Source of the DNA: Sphingobacteriia bacterium
GTDB lineage: Bacteria; Bacteroidota; Bacteroidia; Chitinophagales; Chitinophagaceae
Length of the DNA: 64,000 bases
Assembly: GCA_017304675.1 (NCBI GenBank)
Contig: JAFKLS010000017.1
Span: forward strand, 558,001-622,000
Direction of reading: 5' to 3'
Shown in pieces: positions 25,883 through 35,988 of the stretch. The first letter of the stretch is position 1. Each line of letters starts with the position of its first letter. The position numbers and the translations under genes were made by a program. The notes beneath the pieces are model-generated. The model had not been told where the DNA came from, ran no database searches, and saw only the letters and a program-made list of their open reading frames with translations.

Positions 25883-28800
25883 ATGAATCAATTCATAGAA
25901 GGAATAGCCAAAAAATTCAAACAGTTTAAACCAACGAGTTGGGCTGTTGATAATAAAACCGCTATTTATATTATTTCCATACTCATATCCCTGTATGGCC
26001 TATTTAAATTCAACACAATGCCGAAGGAACAATTCCCGGACATTGTTGTACCAACCATCTATGTGCAAACGGTATATGTAGGTAATTCTGCCAAAGACAT
26101 GGAAAACCTGGTAACACGCCCGATTGAAAAACAATTGAAAGGTATCAGCGGTGCCAAGGTTAAAAAAATTCAATCCACATCACAACAAGATTACAGTGCC
26201 ATCGTGGTTGAATTTGATACTGATGTAAAAACAGAAGTTGCTAAACAGAAAGTAAAAGATGCTGTTGATAAAGCACAATCCGATTTACCAAACGATCTGA
26301 CACAGCAACCCAACGTAATGGAATTCGATTTCAGTGAAATGCCCATTATGTATGTTAACATCAGCGGTGATTATGATGGAATGACCTTGAAGAAATATGC
26401 AGATAAAATGCAAGACCGCTTTGAAGAGTTAACAGAAATTACACGTGCAGATATTGTTGGTGCTCCTGAAAGAGAAATACAAGTAAATGTTGATCCTTTT
26501 AAAATGCAGGCAGCACAACTTTCATTTACAGATATTGGCAATGCCATTGGCTATGAGAACCACGATATCAGTGGCGGTTTGGTTACTGTTGGCGATATGA
26601 AAAGAACACTTCGTGTAAAGGGTCAGTTTTTAACCGCTAACGATTTATTAAATATCATTGTTCGTAACCCAAGCGGCGCTGCCATTTATTTGAAAGATGT
26701 TGCTCAAATCATAGACACTGTTAAAGAAACAGAAAGCTTTGCACGGTTGGACGGAAAGAACGTAGTAACCTTAAATATTGTAAAACGTAGCGGTGAAAAC
26801 CTTATTAATGCTGCAACAAAAATTAAAGCCATTGTTGCTGAAATGCAAGACAAGGGCCAATTGCCTCCCAAAGGAAAATTGAATGTTGTTATTACCGGCG
26901 ATCAGAGTAAACAAACAGCCACTTCCTTCAAAGATCTAGTTAATACCATTATCATCGGTTTCGTTTTAGTGTTATTGGTGTTGATGTTCTTCATGGGTGT
27001 AACCAATGCGTTCTTCGTTGCGTTAAGTGTACCGCTCAGTGTGTTTGTGGCGTTTTTATTTTTACCCGTTGCAGATGGAATTGTAGGCACACACGTAACG
27101 CTCAACTTTATTGTATTGTTTGCATTATTGTTCGGATTGGGAATTATTGTAGATGATGCCATCGTGGTGATTGAAAACACTCACCGTATTTACAATAACG
27201 GAAAAGTTAAAATACAACGTGCTGCCAAAGAAGCGGCCGGAGAAGTTTTTGTTCCGGTTTTAGCGGGAACATTAACCACATTGGCTCCATTCTTTCCTTT
27301 GCTTTTATGGAAAGGATTGATCGGTAAGTTCATGATCTATTTGCCCACCATGTTGATCTTAACATTGGCGGCATCATTGATCGTTGCGTTTATCATCAAC
27401 CCGGTGTTTGCAGTAAGCTTCATGCATCCGGAAGGAAGAGCTTTTGAAAAACCGAAGAATCATGTATTCAAAGAAAGATGGTTCTGGGCATTCCTTGCAT
27501 TCGGTGTGTTGTTCGATTTAGCCGGATGGTTTGGATTCGGAAACTTCCTGATCTTTTTATCCTTGTTAATGATTTTGAATAACTATGTGTTAAGAGGCAT
27601 CATCCATTATTTCCAGGAGAAATTATTGCCTGCATTAATGAACAGTTACGAAAAATTATTGCACTGGGTATTAAAAGGAAGAAGGCCAGGCTGGTTGTTC
27701 GCAAGCTTATTCGGGTTGTTTATAGTTGCCGTAATTGCGTTAGGTGTTAGAAATAATCCTAAGCCATTCTTCCCAAGCGGCGATCCCAATTTCATTTATG
27801 TTTATTTAAAAATGCCTATTGGCACCAGAACAGAAACTACAGATTCTGTAACAAAAATCCTTGAGCAAAAAGTATATAAAGTTTTAGATAAAGAATTACC
27901 GCAAAAAGGTGGCATTGTAGAAAGTATTATTGCCAACGTTGCTGTTAGTGCTAACAATCCGAGAGATAATAACAGAAGCACGCAAAGTAATTTAGGAAGA
28001 ATACAGGTTTCGTTTGTTGAATATGAAAAACGTGATGGAAAAAGAACACAACCTTTTTTAGACGCCATTCGTGAACAAATGAAAGGCGGCATTCCGGGAG
28101 CAGAAATTTCTGTTGAAAAAGAAAACGGCGGACCGCCAACAGATCCTCCTGTGAACATTGAAATTGCAGGCGATAATTTCGATGAAATTTCTTCTGTTGC
28201 CAAAGCTTTATTAAATCATCTCGACACAAACAGAGTAAAAGGTGTAGAGAATTTAAAAGCAGATATTGATTTGGTGAACCCTGAAATTACCATCAATATA
28301 GATCGTGAACGTGCTTTGCGTGAAGGTTTAAGCACCGCTCAAATCGGCATGGAATTACGTTCGGCTGTTTTCGGAAAAGAAGCAAGCAAATTGAAAGATG
28401 GTGAAGATGAATATAAAATTTACGTTCGCTATGCAGATCTTCAGCGCAACAACATCAACGACTTAATGAATTTAAAGCTTACTTTCCGTGATATGGCCAT
28501 GCAGGGTCGTATACGACAAGTTCCATTAAATGCAGTGGCATCGGTAGATTATACCACCACTTCCGGCGGCGTGAAAAGAAAGAATGTAAAACGTTGTATT
28601 CAGTTGCAATCAAACATTACAGACCCTTCATTGACAGGACCAGCCAATGCAGAGTTGGCAAAACATATTGCTGAGTTTAAAAGAATAACAAAAATCCCTT
28701 CAGATGTTACCATCAAACAAACAGGAGAAGGAGAACAACAAGCCGAAACAATGAGCTTTTTATTAGGCGCATTGATCTCAGCATTGCTGATCATTTTCTT

Positions 28801-29443
28801 AATTCTTGTACTTCAATTCAACAGCATTAGTAAACCATTCATTGTATTAACAGAAATTTTCTTCTCGGTTATCGGTGTGTTCCTGGGTTATGCCATAACA
28901 GGCATGAGTATGGCGATGATCATGGTGGGCGTTGGTATTGTTGGTTTGGCCGGTATTGTAATTAAGAACGGAATTCTGTTGATTGAATTTACAGATGAAT
29001 TACGCAGTCGTGGAATGAAAACAAGAGAGGCGGCCATTCAGGCGGGAAAAATCAGGATCATTCCGGTATTGTTAACAGCATTGGCAACTATTTTAGGATT
29101 ACTTCCTTTAGCGGTTGGATTCAATATCGATTTTGTGAAGATGTTTACAGAATTGAATCCGCATATTTTCCTTGGTGGTGACAGTGTTGTTTTCTGGGGA
29201 CCATTAAGCTGGACGATCATTTTCGGTTTGATCTTCTCCTTCTTCTTAACCCTGGTAATGGTACCAAGTATGTATATTATTGCGGAAAGATTAAAAAGAC
29301 CGATGGATCGCTTTTATGGTACCAAATTTGTTGCATTACTTGGCTTTACTGGTCCGTTTTTCTTTATATTAGTAGGCATAATGTTTTTGGTAAAAGCCGT
29401 TCAGGGTAAAAAAGTCTGGATGGGAAATATAAAAAAAGCATAA
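25883..29443 (+). CDS. RND efflux transporter permease (AcrB/HAE1-like)
   Basis: 1186-aa proton-driven inner-membrane pump, longer than the usual 1030-1060. Landmarks: cytoplasmic start and TM1 (about residues 28-48), porter domains, and the TM4 proton-relay aspartates in GIIVDDAIVVIENTHRIYNNG near residue 420. An extended cytoplasmic/TM segment around residues 530-620 and an extra hydrophobic C-terminal segment account for the added length. The second half repeats the fold (GVGIVGLAGIVIKNGILLIEF near residue 1020). As last gene of the tetR operon it likely exports hydrophobic toxic compounds; the substrate is unknown. Confidence 0.94.
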   Translation: MNQFIEGIAKKFKQFKPTSWAVDNKTAIYIISILISLYGLFKFNTMPKEQFPDIVVPTIYVQTVYVGNSAKDMENLVTRPIEKQLKGISGAKVKKIQSTSQQDYSAIVVEFDTDVKTEVAKQKVKDAVDKAQSDLPNDLTQQPNVMEFDFSEMPIMYVNISGDYDGMTLKKYADKMQDRFEELTEITRADIVGAPEREIQVNVDPFKMQAAQLSFTDIGNAIGYENHDISGGLVTVGDMKRTLRVKGQFLTANDLLNIIVRNPSGAAIYLKDVAQIIDTVKETESFARLDGKNVVTLNIVKRSGENLINAATKIKAIVAEMQDKGQLPPKGKLNVVITGDQSKQTATSFKDLVNTIIIGFVLVLLVLMFFMGVTNAFFVALSVPLSVFVAFLFLPVADGIVGTHVTLNFIVLFALLFGLGIIVDDAIVVIENTHRIYNNGKVKIQRAAKEAAGEVFVPVLAGTLTTLAPFFPLLLWKGLIGKFMIYLPTMLILTLAASLIVAFIINPVFAVSFMHPEGRAFEKPKNHVFKERWFWAFLAFGVLFDLAGWFGFGNFLIFLSLLMILNNYVLRGIIHYFQEKLLPALMNSYEKLLHWVLKGRRPGWLFASLFGLFIVAVIALGVRNNPKPFFPSGDPNFIYVYLKMPIGTRTETTDSVTKILEQKVYKVLDKELPQKGGIVESIIANVAVSANNPRDNNRSTQSNLGRIQVSFVEYEKRDGKRTQPFLDAIREQMKGGIPGAEISVEKENGGPPTDPPVNIEIAGDNFDEISSVAKALLNHLDTNRVKGVENLKADIDLVNPEITINIDRERALREGLSTAQIGMELRSAVFGKEASKLKDGEDEYKIYVRYADLQRNNINDLMNLKLTFRDMAMQGRIRQVPLNAVASVDYTTTSGGVKRKNVKRCIQLQSNITDPSLTGPANAELAKHIAEFKRITKIPSDVTIKQTGEGEQQAETMSFLLGALISALLIIFLILVLQFNSISKPFIVLTEIFFSVIGVFLGYAITGMSMAMIMVGVGIVGLAGIVIKNGILLIEFTDELRSRGMKTREAAIQAGKIRIIPVLLTALATILGLLPLAVGFNIDFVKMFTELNPHIFLGGDSVVFWGPLSWTIIFGLIFSFFLTLVMVPSMYIIAERLKRPMDRFYGTKFVALLGFTGPFFFILVGIMFLVKAVQGKKVWMGNIKKA

Positions 29444-29480
29444 ACTATACTTTTTCAATTGGTAATTGGTTTTAAGTATA

Positions 29481-29510
29481 CCCCGACAGGATTTCTGTCG
29501 GGGTTTTTTA
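29481..29510 (+). terminator. Terminator of the RND efflux operon
   Basis: CCCCGACAG (29481-29489) pairs with CTGTCGGGG (29495-29503), followed by TTTTTT. A strong hairpin that separates exbD from the pump operon. Confidence 0.92.
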
Positions 29511-29549
29511 TGGATTTTACTTTTTAATTCATCTTATTGTAAAAGCAAT

Positions 29550-30059
29550 ATGGCAGACATTCAAATCCCTATAAAGGCAAAAACAAAAAGTTTGCACAGA
29601 AAATCACTTTCCACCAGAGTGGATTTGACACCTATGGTAGATCTTGGTTTTTTACTAATCACTTTTTTCATTTTTACCACCGCTACCAGCAAACCAAACG
29701 GAATGAAGCTCTTTTTGCCAGACGAGGGCCAAACAAATAAACCAACCCTAGCAGCCGAAAGCAAAGTTTTAACTCTCCTGCTCACAGATTCGTTGATAAT
29801 ATATTATAATGGTTCTTCTTCAAATCGTTATTCTACAACAGATTATTCCACAAAAGGGTTAAGGGCATTAATCCTTGAAAAGAAAAAACAGGTTGCTTCG
29901 ATTTGGAAAAAAGAAAACGAAACAGTTATTCTAATTAAACCCTCTCAAAAATCAACCTATAAGAACATTGTAGCGGTGTTAGACGAAATGCAGATTAACA
30001 ATATTAAAAAGTTTGTTTTAATGGAGCCTTTGCAAAGTGAGCTCGCCATTATAAAATAA
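29550..30059 (+). CDS. ExbD/TolR family biopolymer transport protein
   Basis: 169 aa from the ATG at 29550; the upstream frame crosses the RND-operon terminator. A cytoplasmic basic N-terminus precedes one transmembrane helix (about residues 28-46) with the conserved proton-path aspartate D31 in the VDLTPMVDLGFLLITFF segment, then a periplasmic domain. ExbD normally works with ExbB and TonB to energise outer-membrane receptors, but neither is adjacent, so the partner must be encoded elsewhere. Monocistronic by context. Confidence 0.88.
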   Translation: MADIQIPIKAKTKSLHRKSLSTRVDLTPMVDLGFLLITFFIFTTATSKPNGMKLFLPDEGQTNKPTLAAESKVLTLLLTDSLIIYYNGSSSNRYSTTDYSTKGLRALILEKKKQVASIWKKENETVILIKPSQKSTYKNIVAVLDEMQINNIKKFVLMEPLQSELAIIK

Positions 30060-30150
30060 TTGCTGTTGAATGCAGCGTATAATATACCGGAAGTGTCAAT
30101 ATAGATAACCCATCTTTTTTTTGTTTTTTATCCTGGCTAAAAATTTGGTT

Positions 30151-30405
30151 ATGTATATTCAAGGTTTATATCCGATACAAGTGCAAAGTGATGGGGTATT
30201 GCATATTGTAGCCAATAAACAAACTAAGTTAACAGTTAAGGTTTTAGACAAACAGGGAAAAATTGCCAAAACCTTACAGGCAATGGTTACAGAGGGTCAA
30301 CAGAACCTTTCATTGAATTTGAGCGATCTGATAAGTGGTAGTTATGTATTGAATGCTTTTTCGGGAGATGTTTTTTTGCGTTCAATCAGGTTCAGTAAAC
30401 AATAA
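30151..30405 (+). CDS. Small protein resembling a type IX secretion C-terminal domain
   Basis: 84 aa from the ATG at 30151; a TTG 30 bp upstream is possible. The sequence predicts as a compact beta-sandwich: VKVLDKQGKIAKTL, then EGQQNLSLNLSDLISGSYVL, ending with FLRSIRFSKQ. This follows the order and spacing of Por-secretion-system (type A) sorting domains, which end secreted Bacteroidota proteins. There is no signal peptide and no N-terminal cargo domain. It may be a remnant of a larger gene or a stand-alone cytoplasmic fold. A terminator follows at 30437. Confidence 0.6.
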   Translation: MYIQGLYPIQVQSDGVLHIVANKQTKLTVKVLDKQGKIAKTLQAMVTEGQQNLSLNLSDLISGSYVLNAFSGDVFLRSIRFSKQ

Positions 30406-30436
30406 GCTTTCAATTGGGGGTATGTTAAAAACATAC

Positions 30437-30469
30437 AAGTCCTGCTTTTTTTGGCAGGACTTTTTTTTA
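30437..30469 (+). terminator. Terminator between convergent genes
   Basis: AAGTCCTGC (30437-30445) pairs with GCAGGACTT (30454-30462), followed by eight T. It serves the small plus-strand gene; its T run overlaps the stop of the minus-strand DUF3089 gene. Confidence 0.88.
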
Positions 30470-31498
30470 TTTCAAAAATGCTTTTACACGCAGGGCAACA
30501 TTTTCTCTAATGCTTATATAATACAGGTTATAATCTGCAATATGATAATTTTTAGCAGTATAAAACAGGTTTCCAAAAAAACGTGGCTTGGGAGTAAATA
30601 AAACACCATCCTGAATATTGGCTGCAGCGGTGTGTGGTATTATTTTATTAAAATTAAGCAGCACAGACCCTTTATTTAAAAACCTGTCGGCAAAGGGTTT
30701 GCTACTATCCCAGGTTAGTGGATTGGTAACAACCGATGCATATTTTTCCTTCAATATATAATCTGGTTTATACCCGCTTTGCAAGGTTCTCCATCCGCAA
30801 AAACACCCTGTTTCATCTGGCTTTTCACAAGGCTTCAAAACAGAGAAATAATCTGGTTCAATAGGAATACCAACTATATAAGCAACTACCAGTTTATCTT
30901 TTAGTGCTGTTGTTTCAAAAAACTCTTTTAATAGTCTTTTTGCATGAGTGGTTCCCTGGCTATGTGCGGCAATAATAATGGGCCTGCCCTTATTCCATTG
31001 GCGCAGGTAATATTCAAATGCAGTTTTTACATCTTCGTAAGCAATTTCAAAAGCATGGATTGCATTTATTGTATCTTCCCCGCTTTGGGGAAAATAACTC
31101 CAATAATTGGCTTGCCTGTATCTTGGCGCAAATATTCTTCCTGCATTATTAAACACCGATGCCTGGTATAAAATAGAGCTATAATCTGTTTTTGAGTTAA
31201 TCTCCGCATCATCTATTGGTGCATTCCAACCCTCTTTCTTTTCTTTATCGGTATAAGTGGTTGGATGGATGAAAAAAATATCTATTGCGGTATCCGTATT
31301 ATTTTTTTCCCGCAGGGGTTTTGGAATACTGTCTGCCGGGTTTTTTTTATACGGATGAGCGGCCCAGTAATCTAACTGCGTATAATCCGGTTTACCGCTG
31401 GCAGACTTAAAGGTATATTCCTTTACAAACCTGTGATACTTATTGGCACATGAAGCCAACAGTAATAAAACCGGTATTATAACGGCAACACTTTTCAT
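30467..31498 (-). CDS. DUF3089 family lipoprotein, alpha/beta hydrolase fold
   Basis: 343 aa. The signal sequence ends in lipobox LLASC (Cys17), so it is anchored in the envelope. DUF3089 covers the mature part: IDIFFIHPTTYTDKEKKEGW near residue 73, FAPRYRQANYWSY near residue 123, and the nucleophile-elbow-like IIAAHSQGTTHAKRLL near residue 175, suggesting a serine hydrolase or lipase. Paired cysteines in CFCGW could form a disulfide. Substrate unknown. It is flanked by a terminator and the divergent chromate-transporter gene. Confidence 0.85.
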   Translation of the reverse strand: MKSVAVIIPVLLLLASCANKYHRFVKEYTFKSASGKPDYTQLDYWAAHPYKKNPADSIPKPLREKNNTDTAIDIFFIHPTTYTDKEKKEGWNAPIDDAEINSKTDYSSILYQASVFNNAGRIFAPRYRQANYWSYFPQSGEDTINAIHAFEIAYEDVKTAFEYYLRQWNKGRPIIIAAHSQGTTHAKRLLKEFFETTALKDKLVVAYIVGIPIEPDYFSVLKPCEKPDETGCFCGWRTLQSGYKPDYILKEKYASVVTNPLTWDSSKPFADRFLNKGSVLLNFNKIIPHTAAANIQDGVLFTPKPRFFGNLFYTAKNYHIADYNLYYISIRENVALRVKAFLK

Positions 31499-31580
31499 TC
31501 ATTAAAATTGCACAATATTTTCTTTTACCGAACATCTGTTTTTAAGCAATATTTTTTATTTAATTTTCGGTCGTTATTAC

Positions 31581-32840
31581 ATGCAGCTATTACGCCACAT
31601 ACCCTTTTTAAGAACCGTTTTCTGGTACAGTATTTCTGCCTTTGGCGGGCCACAGGGGCATTATGGTATGATGGTAAAAACTTTTGTGGAAAAAAGGAGA
31701 GAAGTTAGTGAAGAAGAATTGCTGGAACTGATTAGTTTCTGTAACATGCTGCCGGGTGCTTCTTCCACACAAACCATTACATTAATAGGTTATAAGAGAG
31801 GCGGCATTCCTTTAGCAATATTAACCCTGTTGATATGGATTTTTCCGGCCTGCAGTTTAATGGGTGCTCTTTCTTTTTTACTGGATTATCTGGATGACAT
31901 GAATATTAATGTTCATGCTTTTCGTTTTATTCAGCCAATGGTAATTGGTTTTATTTTATTCTCGGGTTTAAGAATGTTTCATTCAGCAGTACACAATACC
32001 ATTACAAGAGTTATTGTTTTAGTGGCTTCCATTGCCACATTCATCGCTTTTAAAACGCCCTGGATATTTCCTATACTGATTGTTGCCGCAGGAGTGGCCA
32101 CCAATTTTAGTGATAAGCGAATTCCGCAAAAAGGCATTCCTCCGAAAAAAATAAAATGGGGCAATATGTTGATCTTTCTTGCCTTGTTTGGTTTGGCTGG
32201 ATACTTTTCGGAAATATCAACCAAGCACAATTGGAAAAATCACAAGCTTATTAATTTATTTGAAAACAACTATCGTTTCGGGAGTTTGGTTTTTGGTGGC
32301 GGAGACGTCTTAATTCCGTTAATGTATAACCAGTATGTTGTTAGGCCAGAAACAAAAACGATTATAAAAAATAAGAGAGATGTGCTTCAAATTAATCAGG
32401 CAGATTTTTTAACGGGTTCCGGAATGGTGAGGGCTATTCCCGGACCGGTTTTTTCTATCGCTTCTTTTATGGGTGGAATGAGTTTAAGGGGCGAAAATAA
32501 TGTCAGCGTTCAGTTGGCGGGTTGTATTATTGGCTCTATTGCTATTTTTTTACCCAGCGCTTTGCTGGTACTTTTCTTTTTTCCCGTTTGGCATAATTTA
32601 AAAAAATATGCTGTTATCTATCGATCACTGGAGGGTATTAACGCTTCAGTGGTAGGCATTATGTTTGGTGCTTCGCTTTTTTTGCTGAATGCGGTTGTAA
32701 TCAGTAAGCTTAGTGTCAACCTTACAGCATTTTTCGGAGACATCATCATTATACTCGGTACTTTTTTAACGTTGCAGTATTCAAAAATAATCCCACCCTT
32801 TATTGTATTGGCCTGCTTACTGTTGGGTTGGCTTATTTAA
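31581..32840 (+). CDS. Chromate transporter (CHR/ChrA) family protein
   Basis: 419-aa inner-membrane protein with about ten hydrophobic segments in two homologous CHR domains. The first carries [15 protein letters not shown] and [17 protein letters not shown]; the second carries [18 protein letters not shown] and [19 protein letters not shown]. The doubled FGG/GP motifs are typical of long-chain ChrA proteins, which can export chromate, although many members have unproven substrates. No chrB regulator or other metal gene is nearby. Its 3' end overlaps the convergent DUF1648 gene by 4 bp. Confidence 0.88.
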   Translation: MQLLRHIPFLRTVFWYSISAFGGPQGHYGMMVKTFVEKRREVSEEELLELISFCNMLPGASSTQTITLIGYKRGGIPLAILTLLIWIFPACSLMGALSFLLDYLDDMNINVHAFRFIQPMVIGFILFSGLRMFHSAVHNTITRVIVLVASIATFIAFKTPWIFPILIVAAGVATNFSDKRIPQKGIPPKKIKWGNMLIFLALFGLAGYFSEISTKHNWKNHKLINLFENNYRFGSLVFGGGDVLIPLMYNQYVVRPETKTIIKNKRDVLQINQADFLTGSGMVRAIPGPVFSIASFMGGMSLRGENNVSVQLAGCIIGSIAIFLPSALLVLFFFPVWHNLKKYAVIYRSLEGINASVVGIMFGASLFLLNAVVISKLSVNLTAFFGDIIIILGTFLTLQYSKIIPPFIVLACLLLGWLI

Positions 32841-33343
32841 TTGGATTTATTGGCTTTTATCAATAAAACAACAATGGGTAAAATAATGGCCAGCAAAAAC
32901 AAGGGCAGGAACCAAAAACCCAAACTGGTTTCTTTTGTATCGGCACCTTTGATGATTGAAAAAACAACATCGTTCATAAAAAGTACGATCACCAGTTTTA
33001 CGATTCGCAAAGACTTTGTAGCTGCTTTGTACTGCTGCATAGCATTATCTTCTGTTATTTTTTTTAGATAATTAAATTTATGCGGATAATGGTTTAAGAT
33101 CGTAAGCAGTAAAAACAAAGCGGAAATAACCAATGGCAAAATAAAAATCACGTATTTGCTTCCGTAATTATCTGCCTTTCCATGATAGTTGTAATGTATG
33201 GGAATTGTATCCGGCAACTTGGTGAAAGCATATAAAACATAAAGCCACATAAAGAGCAATCCTGCCAGGGCAATTGATTCTATTAACTTATCTGTTTTAG
33301 ATAATTCAATTTTAATAACGGGCCTTTGCTCTTCGTTATACAT
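32837..33343 (-). CDS. DUF1648 domain membrane protein
   Basis: 168 aa with four predicted transmembrane helices. The DUF1648 signature lies between helices 1 and 2: [24 protein letters not shown] near residues 40-64 (shown as one motif region). DUF1648 is found in SdpI-like immunity and membrane proteins, but this copy has no toxin partner nearby. It overlaps the upstream hydrolase stop codon by 1 bp and is probably translationally coupled to it. Confidence 0.8.
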   Translation of the reverse strand: MYNEEQRPVIKIELSKTDKLIESIALAGLLFMWLYVLYAFTKLPDTIPIHYNYHGKADNYGSKYVIFILPLVISALFLLLTILNHYPHKFNYLKKITEDNAMQQYKAATKSLRIVKLVIVLFMNDVVFSIIKGADTKETSLGFWFLPLFLLAIILPIVVLLIKANKSN

Positions 33344-34392
33344 TACAAGTTTGTTTTTTTATTGCCATCGTTCACCGCTTTCATAAATTTGATAATTCCC
33401 TTCATGTAGGTTTGTTGATCATCGTACATGGACATATGGCTTCCTTTTGAACACAATAAAAACGATCCGTTGGGAAATTGTGTGCTCATCCATTTCATGT
33501 GTTCCGGATCCATGGTATCAAAAGTGGCGCCGATGGTCAGTGTTGGTACTGTTATTTTTTTAAGGTCTGCCTTTCTATCCCATTTCTCTAATTTTCCGGA
33601 AACACCAAATTCGCTGGGGCCTTGCATGGTAACATAAACAGATTGATTGAGTTTGCTGAATGCTCTGTTCACCGGCTCCGGCCATTGGTTTAGCGGAATT
33701 CTGCAAATATGTTTGTTGTAAAAATGAGGCATCAACAATTCCATATATTTCGGATTATTGAAATCTCCCTTCTTTTCAATTTGTTTAATAGTATCTAACA
33801 CTTTCGGATCGAATTGTTTTGAGAGCACTTCTTCGGCATATTTTCCATAATCGGGGCAGCTGCTCATCATGTTTGAAATAATTAATCCCTTTAAATGTTG
33901 CTGATATTTCAACGCGTATTCCGTTGCTAAAATTCCACCCCAGGAATGACCTAACAAATAAAAATTAGTACTATCCAGTTGTAGTGCTTTTCGTACTGTT
34001 TCCACCTCTTCTACAAATCTGTTTAAATCCCATAAAGTGGTATCATTTGTATTGGTAGAATTGCCACATCCAAGCTGATCGTAATAAATAAATTCAATTC
34101 CTTCGGCGGGTAAGAAATTTTCCATGCATTCAAAATAATCATGTGTTGCTCCCGGACCGCCATGGAGGAGGAGTAATTTAATTTTAGGATTATTACCCAT
34201 ACGCTTTGTCCATACTGTCATGTTCCCATTTGCTGTTTGAATCGGAATAAGCTGCACACCTCCGCTCTGCACTTTGGTAGAATCTATTGCGTAATAAGTT
34301 TGCTCTGTGTTTTTAGAATCGTTCTTGCAAGCGCTAAAACAAATAACGGTTAAACAAGTATGTAATAAAGTTTTTAACAGGTATTTTGTCAT
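33343..34392 (-). CDS. Proline-iminopeptidase-like alpha/beta hydrolase, lipoprotein
   Basis: 349 aa. A signal peptide with lipobox FSAC places it in the envelope. The oxyanion-hole motif LLLHGGPGATHDY near residue 77, YYDQLGCGNS near 103 and the nucleophile elbow LLGHSWGG near 147 are those of the S33 proline iminopeptidase family. A late Asp and His (FDTMDP, KGSHMSMY) would complete the triad. It likely hydrolyses peptides or amides in the periplasm. It is the first gene of a two-gene operon with DUF1648. Confidence 0.88.
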   Translation of the reverse strand: MTKYLLKTLLHTCLTVICFSACKNDSKNTEQTYYAIDSTKVQSGGVQLIPIQTANGNMTVWTKRMGNNPKIKLLLLHGGPGATHDYFECMENFLPAEGIEFIYYDQLGCGNSTNTNDTTLWDLNRFVEEVETVRKALQLDSTNFYLLGHSWGGILATEYALKYQQHLKGLIISNMMSSCPDYGKYAEEVLSKQFDPKVLDTIKQIEKKGDFNNPKYMELLMPHFYNKHICRIPLNQWPEPVNRAFSKLNQSVYVTMQGPSEFGVSGKLEKWDRKADLKKITVPTLTIGATFDTMDPEHMKWMSTQFPNGSFLLCSKGSHMSMYDDQQTYMKGIIKFMKAVNDGNKKTNL

Positions 34393-34491
34393 ACATTATT
34401 AGTTAAATATGCACAACAAAATACATAATGATTTTTGGTTTACCTACTATAAGGTTTTATACCTGCAAATCCAATCTACATATAATTGAAC

Positions 34492-35493
34492 TTATCCTAT
34501 CAATCCGGCGGCTTTACTAATTTGGAGCATTCGGTCAATTGGTTTTTTAGCAGCCAGCCTTAATGGCTCATCCATAATAATCTCCGGCAATTCATATTGC
34601 ATGCAGAGGTATAATTTTTCCAGGGTATTCAGTTTCATGTGCGGGCAATCGTTACAGGCACAGCTATTATTTGGTGGTGCAGGAATAAAAGTTTTAAGGG
34701 GGTTATTTAATTGCATTTGGTGCAAAATACCGGTTTCTGTGGCCACAATATATTCTTTAGTATCGTCCTGTTGGGAATATTTCAATATCTGTGTTGTGCT
34801 TCCAATAAAATCGGCCACATTTAAAATAGCTTCTTCACATTCAGGGTGGGCCAATAATTTTGCTTTAGGATGCCTTATTTTCAGTTTGGTTATTTTTTCG
34901 AGGCTGAATATTTCGTGAACCATACAGGCACCATTCCATAAAACCATCTCTCTTCCCGTTTTTTTGTTCAAATAAGCCCCTAAATTCTTATCAGGTGCAA
35001 AGATGATGGGTTGATCCTTTGGAACCGATTCTATGATCTTTTCTGCATTCCCTGAGGTACAAATAATATCACTCAACGCTTTTATTTCTGCAGTGCAGTT
35101 AATATAAGATATCACCAGGTGATCGGGATGCTTTTGTTTAAAAGCTTTAAAGAGGTCTGCCGGGGCACTATCTGCAAGAGAACAACCCGCTCTTAAATCT
35201 GGTAAAACCACTTTTTTATCCGGGTTTAAAATCTTAGCCGTTTCCGCCATAAAGTGAACACCGGCAAAAACAATCAGTTCTGCATCGGTAGTAGCGGCTT
35301 TTTGGGCAAGCCCAAGGCTGTCCCCAATATAATCGGCCACATCCTGTATATCAGGTTCCTGATAATAATGCGCCAATACAATTGCACGCTTTTGTTTTTT
35401 TAATTTTTCAATCTCTGCAAAAAGATCTTTCTGCGGATCTGTTTCAATATCTAAAAAACCTTTTTGTAAAATAGCCTCGGTTTGTATGTTCAT
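34492..35493 (-). CDS. nadA: Quinolinate synthase
   Basis: 333-aa 4Fe-4S enzyme that condenses iminoaspartate with dihydroxyacetone phosphate to quinolinate in NAD synthesis. The three cluster cysteines are visible in [20 protein letters not shown] and [29 protein letters not shown] near residue 40 is the substrate-binding start. nadB lies 5 kb away and nadD 22 kb away; nadC is not in the window. A -7-like box on the minus strand (35591-35598) gives a leader of about 90 nt. Confidence 0.96.
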   Translation of the reverse strand: MNIQTEAILQKGFLDIETDPQKDLFAEIEKLKKQKRAIVLAHYYQEPDIQDVADYIGDSLGLAQKAATTDAELIVFAGVHFMAETAKILNPDKKVVLPDLRAGCSLADSAPADLFKAFKQKHPDHLVISYINCTAEIKALSDIICTSGNAEKIIESVPKDQPIIFAPDKNLGAYLNKKTGREMVLWNGACMVHEIFSLEKITKLKIRHPKAKLLAHPECEEAILNVADFIGSTTQILKYSQQDDTKEYIVATETGILHQMQLNNPLKTFIPAPPNNSCACNDCPHMKLNTLEKLYLCMQYELPEIIMDEPLRLAAKKPIDRMLQISKAAGLIG

Positions 35494-35590
35494 ATCTCTT
35501 GTAATAAATAATAAATAATACTTTTTATAATTAATCCATTACTATTATTAGGGGTGTTAATTTCTTAGTAACTTAATTAATCACATACGG

Positions 35591-35598
35591 CAAAGTTA
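35591..35598 (-). promoter_or_regulatory. Putative nadA promoter -7 box
   Basis: On the minus strand TAACTTTG matches TAnnTTTG, 98 bp upstream of nadA. No clear -33 element is seen. Confidence 0.4.
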
Positions 35599-35620
35599 AT
35601 AAGCATCGTGTTCTTAACAG

Positions 35621-35987
35621 TAATTCACATACTAATCACAAAAAGAAAATGAGTATGGTATTAGGTTTAAATAGTTTTTTAACATGGCTGAATAAAACTA
35701 AGTATGCTTATCCTCAATTTATAATTCACGTAATACACACTGTTTATTAAGTATTTGTAAATAGTGTTGAGTTTATTATGAAGGCCTGAAGTTTTAAAAG
35801 CAACCCTGTTTTATTCCTTTTTTGCTAACAATTATTTGATGGGTTTTATAGTTTGTCTACACAAAAACAGGTTTATCCACAGTATAACTGTGAATTGAAT
35901 TGAAAGAAGTATGGGGCAGAAATAAAATTGGTGCTTATACAAAATATATCAGCAAAATAGAAAGCCGGAAACCGGCATTTTTCCACA
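35621..35987 (+). other. Cluster of DnaA-box-like sites
   Basis: One perfect TTATCCACA (35873-35881) and five single-mismatch boxes: TAATTCACA (35621-35629), TTATCCTCA (35708-35716), TAATACACA (35731-35739), TTATACAAA (35935-35943) and TTTTCCACA (35979-35987). All are on the same strand. This is denser than chance would suggest, and it lies next to an AT-rich segment. Confidence 0.5.
35964..35982 (+). terminator. Terminator-like hairpin without an upstream plus-strand gene
   Basis: GCCGG-AAA-CCGGC is followed by ATTTTT. No plus-strand gene precedes it within the gap, so it would serve an unannotated short transcript or form part of the DnaA-box region. Confidence 0.45.
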
Positions 35988-35988
35988 G

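Noticed and set aside
29469-29481. 13-mer GTTTTAAGTATAC shared with the nuoD-nuoH palindrome
   Set aside because: AT-rich 13-mer matches are expected by chance in a window this size, and the surrounding sequence does not match.
32837-33343. SdpI-type toxin immunity gene
   Set aside because: Only the DUF1648 part is seen; no toxin gene or SdpR-like regulator is adjacent.
35649-35750. 33-codon frame in the nadA/foldase gap
   Set aside because: No signal peptide, domain or promoter support; it overlaps DnaA-box-like sites.
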